64,000 nt of DNA from Clostridium sp. (GTDB lineage Bacteria > Bacillota_I > Bacilli_A > RF39 > UBA660): positions 682,001 through 746,000 of the forward strand of contig CP091739.1 in NCBI GenBank assembly GCA_022010095.1, read 5' to 3'. The notes beneath the pieces are model-generated. The model was not told the DNA's origin. It ran no database searches and saw only the letters and a program-made list of their open reading frames with translations. Position numbers and translations under genes: made by a program. Shown one piece after another: positions 53,851 through 64,000 of the stretch (position 1 is the first letter of the stretch; the number at the start of each line of letters is the position of its first letter).

Positions 53851-54952
53851 AAAAATGAAAAAAATAAATAGTTTAGGATTATCTTCACTTATAATATCTT
53901 TAAGTGGTGCTTCATTTTGGGGGCATTCTTACTTCTTTTTATGTTATCTAAATCAAAAACATCAACAATCATTTCAATGCCAATAGGATTTATCTTAGGA
54001 CTTATCATATCAAAAAAATATTATTATATTTTTTTATAGTAAGTTTCCAAATTTATCTCATACAAATAAATTCAAAAAAAGTGTATAAGAAGTTATCAAT
54101 AATATTAAATTTTTATCATATTAATAATATCTATATTCTTATACATATTTTTTTAGCATATAGACTTTCTAATTTCTTATCAAGTCAATATCTAACTGAA
54201 ACACCTACTTTATATTTTTTTATGTTATGATATTATTATTAACAAGTTATACTGCCTCACTTGGTATTGAAACAGTAACTAGAGTTTCTCTTATCACATT
54301 ATACACTTCACTTATTATGTTCATATTTGATTTAATAAATTTAATTTCATACATAAAGCTAGATAATTATTTACCAATTATATCAGTAGATTTTTAAAAA
54401 GTATATTAATTTCTAGTATTATATATGCATTATATTCTACAATACCACTGTTCTTTATAACAACAACAAAAAAAGATAACCTTGTTGATAAAGAAAAGTT
54501 TAATAAATATTTTATAGGTATGTACACACTATCATTTATACTAGTATTTACTGCGATCGCGGTTACACTTGGTATATTTGGTTCCAATCTTGTTAATATG
54601 TTTGATTATCCTCTTTATACAGTACTTAAAAAAATACAAATATTTTTCATTTATAGATTCAATAGAAAACATAAGTGCTTCATTATGGATATTCTTTACA
54701 ATAACAGGTTGTTCAATAATAAATCTATCAATATTTAACAATATAAAAAGAAACACTAAATCTATCTAGCAATAATAAACTATATAAAAATAATAATATT
54801 TATAGTTATATTATTGATACCTAAATTCTTATTCACAGATAATAGTTACACTGAAACATTTAATTATGTTAAAGTACCTGTTATATTAACAATTGTTTTA
54901 TTAATTATTATAACGATTACAACTATCATATTGAAATTTAAAAAAAGGAATG
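53840..54952 (+). CDS. gerAB: spore germination permease (GerAB/endospore family)
   Basis: Amino-acid-permease-like germinant-receptor subunit with about ten membrane segments. Readable: INSLGLSSLIISLSGASFWG, LLLTSYTASLGIETVTRVSL, LITLYTSLIMFIFDLINLIS, LFFITTTKKDNLVDKEKFNK, LSFILVFTAIAVTLGIFG, FDYPLYTVLKKIQIFSFIDS, ENISASLWIFFTITGCSIIN and a last helix ILTIVLLIIITITTIILKF. ATG 53840 with AGGAG ten bases upstream; ATG 53855 is an alternative. Order A-C-B differs from the common A-B-C. Ends at the terminator. Confidence 0.88.
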
Positions 54953-54975
54953 AAACTAATCATTCCAATTTTTTT
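54947..54975 (+). terminator. terminator of the germination operon
   Basis: GGAATGA/TCATTCC stem, six-base loop and seven Ts on the plus strand. Confidence 0.85.
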
Positions 54976-54993
54976 ATGTATTTTTTTGATAAT

Positions 54994-55434
54994 TTATATT
55001 CTTCCATTTTTCTCTTGTTCAAATGGTTCAAGTACTGCTTCATAATATTCTCCATTTGAATAACAAGTGCGTCTTTCTACTTCATCTTTTTTTAAATTTA
55101 AATACTTCAACTGCATTATATTCTCTATTAGGTATATCACCAAGCAATCTTTCAACATTCATATCAACAAATGTTTCATTTAAACGACTTACCATAATAC
55201 CTGTAATATATCTATTTTTCCATTCCATTTGTAATTGAACCATTAAATTCAATACCATTTTTCAGTTCTCATAAGTGACATTTCAACTATATCATATTGA
55301 GGTTTATATCCACATACACTATCAACAACTTCTTTAGAATGTCTTAAAACATCTAAATAAAAATCACCATCTTCCTTACTCATATTCTTATATCTGAAAT
55401 ATATTTCATACACTAATTCATCATCATAATTCAT
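54994..55434 (-). CDS. hypothetical protein
   Basis: About 145 residues after repairing four frame breaks. MNYDDELVYEIYFRYKNMSK, DFYLDVLRHSKEVVDSVCGY, ERLLGDIPNREYNAVEVFKF and CYSNGEYYEAVLEPFEQEKN can be read; acidic, soluble, no membrane segment. ATG 55434 is preferred over 55449 because AGGTGAT lies before it. Convergent with the germination operon. Family not recognised. Confidence 0.55.
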
Positions 55435-55511
55435 AATATCACCTATCATTCCTTTGGTGTTATATTATATCATGAAATAGAAGAAAATGCTAGTAAAACT
55501 TTTTTTAAAAG

Positions 55512-55562
55512 AAAAAAATTATATTATTTCAATACATCAATAACGTATGAAATAATATAATC
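55512..55562 (-). terminator. terminator of the dlt/PPTase operon
   Basis: Long stem TTATATTATTTCA/TGAAATAATATAA and seven Ts on the minus strand; the PPTase stop lies within it. Confidence 0.85.
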
Positions 55563-56068
55563 TTTATATTTTACTGTTTCATTATAATAATTGTTATAAT
55601 CATCTATATAATAAGAATCATATTTTTAAATCCTTCATCTTAATATATGATTCTTTCAAAAGTAAATACTCTAAAAAAATCATAATTCGTTTTAACTAAA
55701 TTCTTTTTCATCATTAGTAAAAAAATTCTCAACGATTCTTCTATCATAATTTATTATTCTTTCTATATCAACACCAACATTATAATGTGATATAGCTAAA
55801 AACTACTAAATCATCTTTATTTGAGATACTAAAAATATAATCCATTTAACAAAAGGCTTACCATTTTTTTAGAATAATATATATCATTTATATTTAATTC
55901 TATATTATATATTTCTAAATATTCATAAATAATACAATAAGAAATAATTCTACTTTTTTTAACACTAATAAATTCTTTATGATAATCATTTAACAAATTA
56001 TAAATATTTCTTTTTATATTCATTAGAATAATCCTTATCATTTTTTTAATAATTATATCAACTTGCAC
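55524..56068 (-). CDS. 4'-phosphopantetheinyl transferase (Sfp type)
   Basis: Transfers phosphopantetheine from CoA to a carrier protein. Motifs in order: NGKPFVKWIIFSISNKDDLV (P1/GKP, substrate region), AISHYNVGVDIERI (ppt-1, GVDIE), VENFFTNDEKEF (FFT..E) and LKESYIKMK (ppt-3, KESYIK). About 180 residues after repair. The start is a GTG at 56068 that overlaps the dltD stop (TAGTG). Position as the last gene of the dlt operon makes DltC its obvious substrate. Breaks at 56050, 55865, 55815, 55690, 55670. Confidence 0.8.
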
Positions 56069-57114
56069 TATTTTTCTAAGTCCTCTATAGCTTTAATATA
56101 ATCTTTATAATCTTTATTCCATGAGTCAATAATATCTTTATCATGTTTCTTAAATGAATAATTTTTCACTTAAGTAATTTCCTAAATATTCACTTACTTT
56201 TTTAGCACCATATATATTTAAATGATCTCCGAGCATCAGCTGTATCAGTTTCAAAATCAATACCAATTTCCTTGTAAATTAAATTTAAATCATTAAACTT
56301 TATATCATGCTTTTTAGCGTATTCATAAGCAGCATTAGATTTACTTATAGTCCACGAATCAGGAGATGGAATCCATATAAATTCTAAATTAATATTCTCT
56401 TTCTTACATTTATCTACAAATTTATCAAGATATTTTTAATACATTATCACTAAGTTCATAAACTTCATCACCAGAAGTAACATATTCACCTTCATATGGC
56501 TTAGAATCTATTGTAAGATCTAATCCTTTATATGGATTACTATAATCACTATATGCATATTCAAAATCTTCTTTTTGTAAGTTCATTATATCTTGTATGA
56601 TATGTAATAAATGGTAAGAATAATGAAATCTTTTTTTACCAAAAACTAAAGTTAAATACTGGATCCATAATCGCATCTACTTTATTTTTTTACTAAGTTT
56701 AGTAGTATCAAATACTTTTTCTATAATTAGAAAGTGAAGAATGATTACTTGAGAATATACCATCTACATTAAACATAATAATATCAGGTTTTTTTGCGTT
56801 TCTAAAGCCTCATTCAACATATAATAACCAGTCCACATTCTTTGACCAGGTGAAACATAATTATAACTAGTAATACCATATGAATTCCATATTTCCATAG
56901 GTGAAATGCCTCTATAAGTATCACTATTTCCCATAAATATTACATCTAATGAATTCTCTTTTTCATTAAAATATCCTTTAGATATATAACCAAATCTATT
57001 ATCAACAGGATCTAACCACTTAGGAGTAAATAATCTATTTAAAAAAATCAATAGTAAAGAAAATGCAAATTACAAAAAAATAACAAAATAAATTATTTCT
57101 CTAACAACTTTCAT
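56068..57114 (-). CDS. dltD: DltD-like SGNH protein of D-alanylation
   Basis: N-terminal transmembrane helix (VVREIIYFVI...FAFSLLLIFLNRLF), then an SGNH-hydrolase-like external domain: DVIFMGNSDTYRGISPMEIW (GxS nucleophile), NYVSPGQRMWTGYYMLNEAL, LDLVLMVMDGIFS-like block read as PDIIMFNVDGIFSSN, and a C-terminal TADDGDHLNIYGAKKVSEYL (DxxH). About 345 residues. ATG 57114 with AGGAGGG. Called DltD from fold and operon position; sequence is divergent. Breaks near 56790, 56720, 56690, 56240. Confidence 0.75.
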
Positions 57115-57124
57115 ATTTTCCCTC

Positions 57125-58677
57125 CTAAAACTGTCCATATATGAAGTCACTAGCATTATAACCAGGTCCATATATTCCAAAAAAACAATTATCATTACAA
57201 TCAATATATAGTAAATTAAATATTTCTTAATACCACATCCATCTACTATAGAATCTATAACATTCTTACCTTTTTTTCTTCAAGAAACCCTATTACAAAT
57301 AATATAATTAAATATAAAATAATTATAATAAAGTCTATATAAGATAATCCAAAGTTTAAAACATTAACATTATTACTATGAAAAAAATACTTCCAATATA
57401 ACTAAATGCTTTATCCATTGATTCTGCATTAAATATAGTCATACCAATAACAATAAATATCCAAGTTCTAAATATTTTTTTAATATATTAATCCATTTCT
57501 TATCAGGAATTTTTTTCTAAATAAAGGTTCTAATAATAAACCTATCATCATAATTACATAATAATATAATCCATATAATACATATTTAATGCTTGCTCCA
57601 TGCCATAAACCATTTAAAAACCATACGAAGAATAAAGGTATTGCCGAAAGCTAAAAAAATTTAGATAAAAAAAACGATCCAAAGTGAGAATTATTAAATT
57701 TAGTAAGTTTCATATTTATTTTAGATAAACTTATTGGATAAAATACATAGTCTTTTAAGAATGATCCAAGTGTTATATGCCATCTTCTCCAAAATTCTTC
57801 TACTGATGTAGAAAAGAATGGTCTTCTAAAAATTAACTGGTAATTCTATTCCAAACATTTTTAGCACCACCAACAGCCATGTCTATAAAACCAGAAAAAT
57901 TCAGCATACAATTCTAAAGTATAAAATATTATTGATAATAATGATATATATCCTTTTGATGAACCAAATGTATTACTAACGAAAATACCTAATCTATCAG
58001 CAATAACCATTTTTCTTAAATAAACCAAATAATATAATTAATACGCCTATACATATTTTTTTATATTCAAACTTTTTTTACCTTCATATAACTGACTATC
58101 CATTTTATCAAATCTATGAATAGGTCCTTCTTGTACACTAGGAAAGAAAATAATAAATAACATTACTCTAAAAGGATTATTACTAGCCCTATATTTACCT
58201 CTATATACATCAACTATATAAGATATAGCCATAAGAGTATAATAAGATATTCCCAAAGGTAACACTATTTTCTCGAATGGTTTTTCTATACTTAAACTAA
58301 ATACACTATTTATACTACTAACTAAAAAAATTAGAATACTTTAAATATACAAGAATACCTATATTAATAAAAAAATTACAATAAATAATACAATTTTTCT
58401 TATATAATTTATATTTCTTTTTTTATTTGCTTTTTTTAATTCTTTATCATCACAATCTATCTTTTTTTATCACTAATTTTTATTTATAATAATACCACCT
58501 AAATAAATAGATAAACCACTAAATATAATTGGCAATAAAAAGTTCTTACTCATTATATAATAATAAATAAAACTAAATACTAATAATGATACCCATCTAA
58601 CTCTTTTAGGTAATATATAGTAAACGAAGACACACACAAAAAGAATTAGAAAGTATTTTTAATAAACTTGTTAACAT
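57125..58677 (-). CDS. dltB: DltB, MBOAT D-alanyl transferase
   Basis: Membrane-bound O-acyltransferase moving D-alanine across the membrane. Read: [96 protein letters not shown], and [20 protein letters not shown] with the catalytic His. About 510 residues. ATG 58677 with AGAGGA, starting inside the end of dltC. Around ten frame breaks. Neighbours dltC and dltD support the name. Confidence 0.92.
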
Positions 58678-58679
58678 AA

Positions 58680-58914
58680 CTATTCCTCTTCTAATTTACA
58701 AATTGTTTTTATATAAAGCTTCAGCTGAATTAAAAATTTTTCAGGTATAACTTCATTTACAGAAAATTCTACATCAAATTCTTCACTTAGCTTAGCAATG
58801 ATAGTAATAATATCAAAAGATTCTAAGATACCATTATCAATTAAACCTTTTTTTCGTTTTTTTGTAATCTATTCCAGGTTTTACACTTTCTAAAATTTCT
58901 ATTACTTTATCCAT
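58680..58914 (-). CDS. dltC: D-alanyl carrier protein DltC
   Basis: Acyl-carrier-like protein, about 78 residues. MDKVIEILESVKPGIDYKKN, then LIDNGILESFDIITIIAKL, where the Ser of LES is the phosphopantetheine site, and FDVEFSVNEVIPEKFNSAEA. ATG 58914 with AAGGAGG. One frame break at about 58860 and one at 58740. Ends GAGGAATAG at 58680, overlapping the dltB RBS. Confidence 0.88.
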
Positions 58915-58925
58915 TTTGTTCCTCC

Positions 58926-60437
58926 TTATACATTTTTCATTAATTTTTACTTTATCAATTTTTACCATTTGAATTATATGGCATTTTTAGATAACTTAAT
59001 TATTTTTATTTGGTCTCATATAGTTAACTAATCTTTCGTTAGAAAAACTTAACAATATCTTCAACTTTAGCTTTACCTTCATAATATAGAATTATATTAT
59101 CACTTTCATATATACAAGCACATAATGTTATTCCATCCATAGCATTAATATTAGTTTCAATTTCACCAAGTTCTATTCTATATCCCATATGTTTTATTTG
59201 AAAGTCTTTTTCTTGATAAATATATAAGTTCTCCCCCTATCATTATATTTAACTATATCACCAGTTCTATATATTAACTCATTAAATGATTTATTTAATG
59301 GATTTTGTACAAATGTAGAATCAGTTTTTTCTTTATTGTTATAGTAACCTAAACTTATTATTGAACCTTTAATACATAATTCTCCTTCTTTACCATATGG
59401 TACTTCATTATTATTTTTCATCTAATATTATTGCTTCACAATTATCACATGTTCTTCCAATTGGAAGCGTTTCATTATCTTCAAAATCTCTATCAACTAC
59501 ATAATAAGTACATATATCAGTAAGTTCAGTTGGACCATATAGATTAGCATACATTAGCTTTGGCAATGCTCTTCTCCATATATTAAGTGGTTTCATAGGC
59601 ATAACTTCACCTGCGAATAATACTTTCTTTAAATATTTTGGTTTAACATAATCAAATGTTTTCAAATTAGCTACAATAGATAATGCAGATGGAACCCAAT
59701 ATATTGTATTTATCTTTTTTTCATCCATATATTTAATTAAATTTAATGGAAATGAAAAATAAGATTTAGGAATTATATCAAGAGTAGCACCCATCATAAC
59801 AGTAGAAAATACATCACTAACTGACATACTAAAATAAAATGGCGTTTGACTCCCAAAGATAGTCTTATTATTAATATTAAATGTTTCACTAAACCATTTA
59901 CAATAAGATATAACTGATTTATATGAAATAACACTTCCTTTAGGAATACCAGTTGAACCAGATGTAAATAATACATACATAGGATTTATATCAATTAATT
60001 TTTTTCTTGAGTTTCTTTAATCCTATTATAATCAATTTCATTTTTTTAATGAATCTTCTAATACTAAAGTATTAATATTATAACCAAATTCTTCTAATTT
60101 AGACTTATTTTTTTCTCATCAGTAATTATTAATGATGGATTTAATGTATCAACAATATTATCTACTCTATTTTTTTAGGCATATTAACATCTATAACAGT
60201 ATAAAAATTAGCACCATAAGTAACGCCAAACATAGATATTAATGCATTAATAGTTTTATCAATAAAAATGATTATTGGCTTATTATATAAATTTAAATTC
60301 AATATTGAAGTTGCAACACCTTTAGCAGAAGAAACAAAATCATTATAACTTATACTTCTTCCATATTCACTAAAAACAATTTTATCACCATGTTTTTTAC
60401 AACTTATTTCTAAATAATCTACTATACTTTTCTTCAT
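58926..60437 (-). CDS. dltA: D-alanine-D-alanyl carrier ligase DltA
   Basis: Adenylation enzyme. Core motifs: YVLFTSGSTGIPKGSVISYK (A3 P-loop), FGSQTPFYFSMSVSDVFS, YANLYGPTELTDICTYYVV (A5), LCIKGSIISLGYYNNKEKT, LIYRTGDIVKYNDRGELIYL (A7), HMGYRIELGEIETNI (A8) and YNSNGKIDKVKI (A10 Lys). About 500 residues, the usual DltA length. ATG 60437. Breaks at 60175, 60110, 60045, 60005, 59415, 59235, 59200 and near the end. First gene of the operon. Confidence 0.94.
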
Positions 60438-60515
60438 AACATACCACTTTCAATAAATATATTTCTTTTTTTATATAATATACTATATTAAAGTATTTTT
60501 GCAACAAGATATAAA

Positions 60516-60542
60516 ATAAAAAAAGCACTATTTCTAGTACTT
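60516..60542 (-). terminator. terminator after khpA
   Basis: AGTACTA/TAGTGCT stem closed by a GAAA tetraloop (minus strand) and seven Ts. Same CTAGAAATAG core as the hairpins at 61145 and 62206. Confidence 0.8.
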
Positions 60543-60795
60543 TATATTAAAAATGAATCTATGTTTACTTTTTACTTTTTTAATGCCATCATTATAAGCC
60601 TTAGCTTGAATTAATGTTTTAACACTAGTAGCAATCTTACCACCTTTACCAATAATTCTTCCCATATCAGCTTCAGCTACAAGTATTTCTATAGTTTTAT
60701 TTTCATCACTATCAAATTCTTGCACTTTAACTAAATCTGGTTCTTTAACAAGCTTTTTTTAACGATTAATTCAGAAAAAAATCTACTAAACTCAT
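60542..60795 (-). CDS. khpA: KH-domain RNA-binding protein KhpA
   Basis: About 80 residues: FFSELIVKKLVKEPDLVKV, ENKTIEILVAEADMGRIIGK and GGKIATSVKTLIQAKAYND; the GRIIGKGGK loop is the KH RNA-binding GxxG. KhpA/KhpB regulate small-RNA and cell-wall genes in Firmicutes. Start ATG 60795 directly follows the rpsP stop (TAAATG). Breaks near 60765 and 60570. rimM and trmD, the usual followers, are absent. Confidence 0.9.
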
Positions 60796-61063
60796 TTATT
60801 TTTCTCTTTTTGAATTATGGAATTCTTCCATAACACCTACTTCACTTAAAATATTCTTAGCTGTATCTGTAGGTTGAGCTCCTTCCTTAAGCCATTTTAA
60901 AGCTGCTTCTTTATCAACATTGTATAGTAGCTTCTAAAGGCATATAAGTTCCTATAGATTCAATAACATTACCATCTCTTTTAGCTCTAGAATCAGCTAC
61001 AACAACACGATAGTAAGGTCTTTTCTTAGCTCCCATTCTTTTAAGTCTAATTTTAACTGCCAT
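60796..61063 (-). CDS. rpsP: 30S ribosomal protein S16
   Basis: [40 protein letters not shown] and, after one break near 60925, [20 protein letters not shown]. About 88 residues. ATG 61063 with AAAGGAGG. A longer upstream in-frame ATG exists but lacks an RBS. Operon rpsP-khpA is typical of Firmicutes. Confidence 0.96.
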
Positions 61064-61143
61064 TTTAATTCCTCCTTTGTGCTTATTAATATACACTATT
61101 TATCACTATATGTCAACCTTTTTTAGTTAACTTACAAGAAACT

Positions 61144-61568
61144 TAAAACACTATTTCTAGTGTTTGATATAATACTTTTTTTAATATAATTTTTAAATTC
61201 ATTTGGTAAATCGTCTAGTGCATCATGCATTTCCATTTCAGTTAAACCATACATTGCCTTTACTATTATTTTTCTCTTTTTCACCATGAGTCCATTTAAT
61301 AGTGCCAAGTGAAAACATCTTTTTCCAAAATAAGTACTAAAAATTTGGTCTATAATTTTTCATATTTTTAAAAATATATTCTTTTTAATGTACTTTCATA
61401 ATCTTTACCATTCATAATAGCATCCATTACTGCGATTGTTTCAATCGTATCATCACTATAAAATGAATTATCTAATATTAACTTTTCAGGTTCAATAGGT
61501 TTTATTTCACTAATTTGACTATATTCATATATACTACCTGCTTTATCACCATATATTGCACCTATCAC
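61144..61568 (-). CDS. short ADP-ribosylglycohydrolase-like protein
   Basis: The first 65 residues are clear ADP-ribosylglycohydrolase N-terminus: MIGAIYGDKAGSIYEYSQIS and NSFYSDDTIETIAVMDAIM (metal-binding DDT). After a break at 61375 only about 75 more residues follow (YRPNF, STYFGKD, LTEMEMHDALDDLPNEFKNY) and the C-terminal DxD metal region of the roughly 270-residue family is missing. Either truncated or a short variant. ATG 61568. A GAAA-loop hairpin (61145-61162) lies at its end. Confidence 0.6.
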
Positions 61569-61577
61569 ATAAACTTC

Positions 61578-62167
61578 CTAGTTATTATTCTTAAATTTAT
61601 ATCCTTTAGTATAAGTAATTAATTTATTACCCTCAACTACATATGCTGTTCTTGCTGACTCTAATATTGGTATATCACAAGATGAATCACTATATGCACT
61701 AACAATAACAGCATTTGGTATAACACTCGCAAGTCTTTTTAACTTTTCAGCGCCTTTACAATTCTTACCTATTATTCTACCATCACTATCAGTTTTAGTA
61801 GCAATAACATATCTTATACCAAGCCTTTTACAAAACTGCATTATCCATAATTCATAAGAAGCACTAATTACAATATCATTTTGAGTTCTTCTACTTATAT
61901 ACCAAGGTTTAATATTTTTCATATGAGAATCTACAAAATCATTTATAAACTTAGGATAATTCTTTATCTTGAATATAAATGATAACATTGCTTCTTTTTA
62001 CTCTTTCAAATTCTATTACACCTCTTTTATAATCTTTTTTGTAGTTTTTTTGCTTTCTTAAGCGCTTTTTAAAACAAGAAAAGGATGTTTTTTTAAAAGC
62101 CATACATCAATATATCTCTATTAGTATCTCCATTATAAATTGTATCATCAAAATCATATATATTCAT
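61578..62167 (-). CDS. HAD-superfamily phosphatase, SerB-like (IB)
   Basis: About 195 residues. Motif I MNIYDFDDTIYNGDTNRDIL (DxDxT), cap helices, motif II DIVISASYELW (S), motif III GKNCKGAEKLKRL (K) and motif IV NAVIVSAYSDSSCDIPIL (DxxxD). This is the HAD-IB/PSP-like arrangement. ATG 62167 with AGGTGATA. Breaks near 62085-62000. Substrate unknown; the neighbouring tagGH genes could imply a wall-polymer precursor (weak inference). Confidence 0.82.
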
Positions 62168-62199
62168 ATTTTTATTATCACCTATATTAAATTATACAA

Positions 62200-62225
62200 T
62201 ATAAAAAGTACTATTTCTAGTACTT
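62200..62225 (-). terminator. terminator after tagH
   Basis: AAGTACTA/TAGTACTT perfect stem with GAAA tetraloop and TTTTTATA on the minus strand. Confidence 0.8.
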
Positions 62226-62231
62226 AATAAA

Positions 62232-62978
<747 letters not shown>

Positions 62979-62981
<3 letters not shown>

Positions 62982-63773
62982 TATTTCATCACCTTAACAT
63001 ATGTATTTTCATATTTATATATAGTATGTACCCCTAATATTGAAAGTAATACACCTATAAAGAACCATATAAGAGTCCACATTCCTACTGGAGCACTCTT
63101 ATATATTAATACATTTCTCATGTTATATATAAAATTAGCAAGTGGATTTAAATCAAGTAATATCGTTCTATAAACAGCATTATGTATTCTAGAACTTATA
63201 TCATAGAAGATACCAGTTAAATAGAATAACATACGAAGTCCTATATTAACTAAATTAGTTAAGTCTTCAGCAAATACTCCAAAATGCATTATTAAAGTAC
63301 ATACACCAAAAAGTAAATACCATAACAGTTATTATAATTGGAACAAACCATAATACATTCCATGTTATAGGTACTTTATATATTATCATAAATAATACAA
63401 CAAGTAAGAATGATACTGCCATCTTAAATGCATTAACACCCATCTTTATAAGAAGCAATACAAATTTAGGCAAATATACTTTAGTAACGGTATCCCTATT
63501 AGTCGCAACTAACTTAACAGATGAAGTAACCATCTTGTTAAAAATTCCATATAGAAAGCCCAATAAATACAAATACAGAAAAAAAATATTCAACTTTAGA
63601 CTTGAAAACTATTGTTGCTATAAAAGTATATATAAGCATAAATGCAAGTGGTTCTAAAATCATCCATAAAAAAATCCTAAATATGAATTTATAACTTCAG
63701 TTTTAAGTTCAGCCCATGTTGCATACATAATATAATTTTTATACTTCTTTAAATCATTAAAAAATCTTTTCAT
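62979..63773 (-). CDS. tagG: teichoic acid / polysaccharide ABC exporter permease (TagG type)
   Basis: ABC-2 permease with six membrane segments. Read: TWAELKTEVINSYLGFFWMI, EPLAFMLIYTFIATIVF, FVFIGLSIWNFFNKMV, KLVATNRDTVTKVYLPKFVL, VLWFVPIIITVMVFTFGVC, LVNIGLRMLFYLTGIFYDIS and WTLIWFFIGVLLSILGVHTI. About 265 residues. ATG 63773 with AGGAG. Breaks near 63670, 63580, 63560, 63320. Pairs with tagH. Confidence 0.9.
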
Positions 63774-63823
63774 ATATCTCCTCTACATATCAATTTTTAC
63801 CATATAAAAGGTATTAAATACCA

Positions 63824-63866
63824 TAGAAAAAAATGATTATTAATATAGAGTTAATAATCATTTTTA
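63824..63866 (-). terminator. terminator upstream of tagG
   Basis: Fourteen-base stem AAAATGATTATTAA/TTAATAATCATTTT with seven Ts on the minus strand, ending the partial gene at the window edge. Confidence 0.85.
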
Positions 63867-64000
63867 ATCTACTATTTACTAAAAATTTTTCAATCCAATC
63901 ATTATATTGAGTTACTTTTTTTCATAATCACTTAAATGTCTAACCTTTAAAGCAACTTGTGATTTATAATATTTATCAAATAATTTCTTCTTTTTTTCAC
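63866..64000 (-). CDS. C-terminal end of an unidentified gene (partial)
   Basis: Reading on the minus strand gives LFDKYYKSQVALKVRHLSDY, EKKVTQYNDWIEKFLVNSRL, a soluble charged tail that stops near the terminator. Upstream of tagGH, so a wall-polymer glycosyltransferase or polymerase is possible, but no motif supports it. Confidence 0.4.

Overview
The window is extremely AT-rich (by eye about a quarter G+C) and reads as chromosome of a low-GC, monoderm, spore-forming Bacillota, most likely class Bacilli. Grounds: an RNase J, the gpsB–rnpB pair with a type-B RNase P RNA, rodZ–pgsA, ylxM–ftsY, rpsP–khpA, recA, teichoic-acid genes (dlt operon, tagGH-type exporter), a CotE-like spore-coat protein and a gerA-type germinant-receptor operon. 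TGA is used as stop (cysS, miaB, ABC and hypothetical genes), so the code is standard and this is not a UGA=Trp mollicute. An uncultured gut lineage near Erysipelotrichales/RF39 would fit, but that is inference.

Nearly every gene is broken by single-base frameshifts, mostly beside A/T runs, and long runs are very often exactly seven bases. Conserved genes that must be intact (recA, uvrB, priA, cysS, miaB, rnj) are affected alike, so I treat most breaks as read/assembly errors and give whole-gene coordinates, with the frame changes inferred by eye.

Layout. 1-6.3 kb (minus): an MBL-fold nuclease preceded by a remarkable cassette of a PD-(D/E)XK nuclease-like gene and two tandem, divergent PolC-like genes with lost catalytic motifs. 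6.3-12.2 kb: D,D-carboxypeptidase, S41-like peptidase, SPFH protein, two pilin-like paralogues, ylxM-ftsY. 12.2-14 kb (plus): RNase J. 14-19.5 kb: metallophosphoesterase, CPBP protease, DUF1003 protein, tRNA-Ala, yvcK and a VanY-like pseudoenzyme. 19.6-21.9 kb (plus): a DUF5684-like membrane protein and an IS3/IS150-type element. 21.9-31.3 kb: cysS, recA, a BspA-type surface protein, a ribbon-helix-helix gene, pgsA-rodZ, rnpB, gpsB, fmt. 31.3-41.5 kb: priA, MBL hydrolase, HAD nucleotidase, miaB, a zinc-ribbon/thioredoxin fusion, uvrB, alpha/beta hydrolase, zincin-like protein. 41.5-48.7 kb: small hypothetical, transglutaminase-like, XRE-regulator, J-domain, short secreted and lipoprotein genes, cotE. 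48.8-51.2 kb: an ABC exporter behind an intact 31-codon peptide gene with its own promoter and terminator. 51.3-55 kb (plus): germination operon. 55-60.4 kb (minus): dltA-C-B-D plus a phosphopantetheinyl transferase. 60.5-64 kb: khpA-rpsP, a short ADP-ribosylglycohydrolase-like gene, HAD phosphatase, tagH-tagG.

How parts work together: PPTase primes DltC, DltA charges it with D-alanine, DltB and DltD move it to teichoic acid exported by TagGH; CotE and the GerA/C/B receptor belong to spore coat and germination; RecA, UvrB and PriA are repair and restart functions, with an SOS-like palindrome by recA. The best candidate for an undescribed system is the PolC-like/nuclease cassette at 0.6-6.3 kb; the peptide/ABC exporter unit at 48.8-50.8 kb is second.
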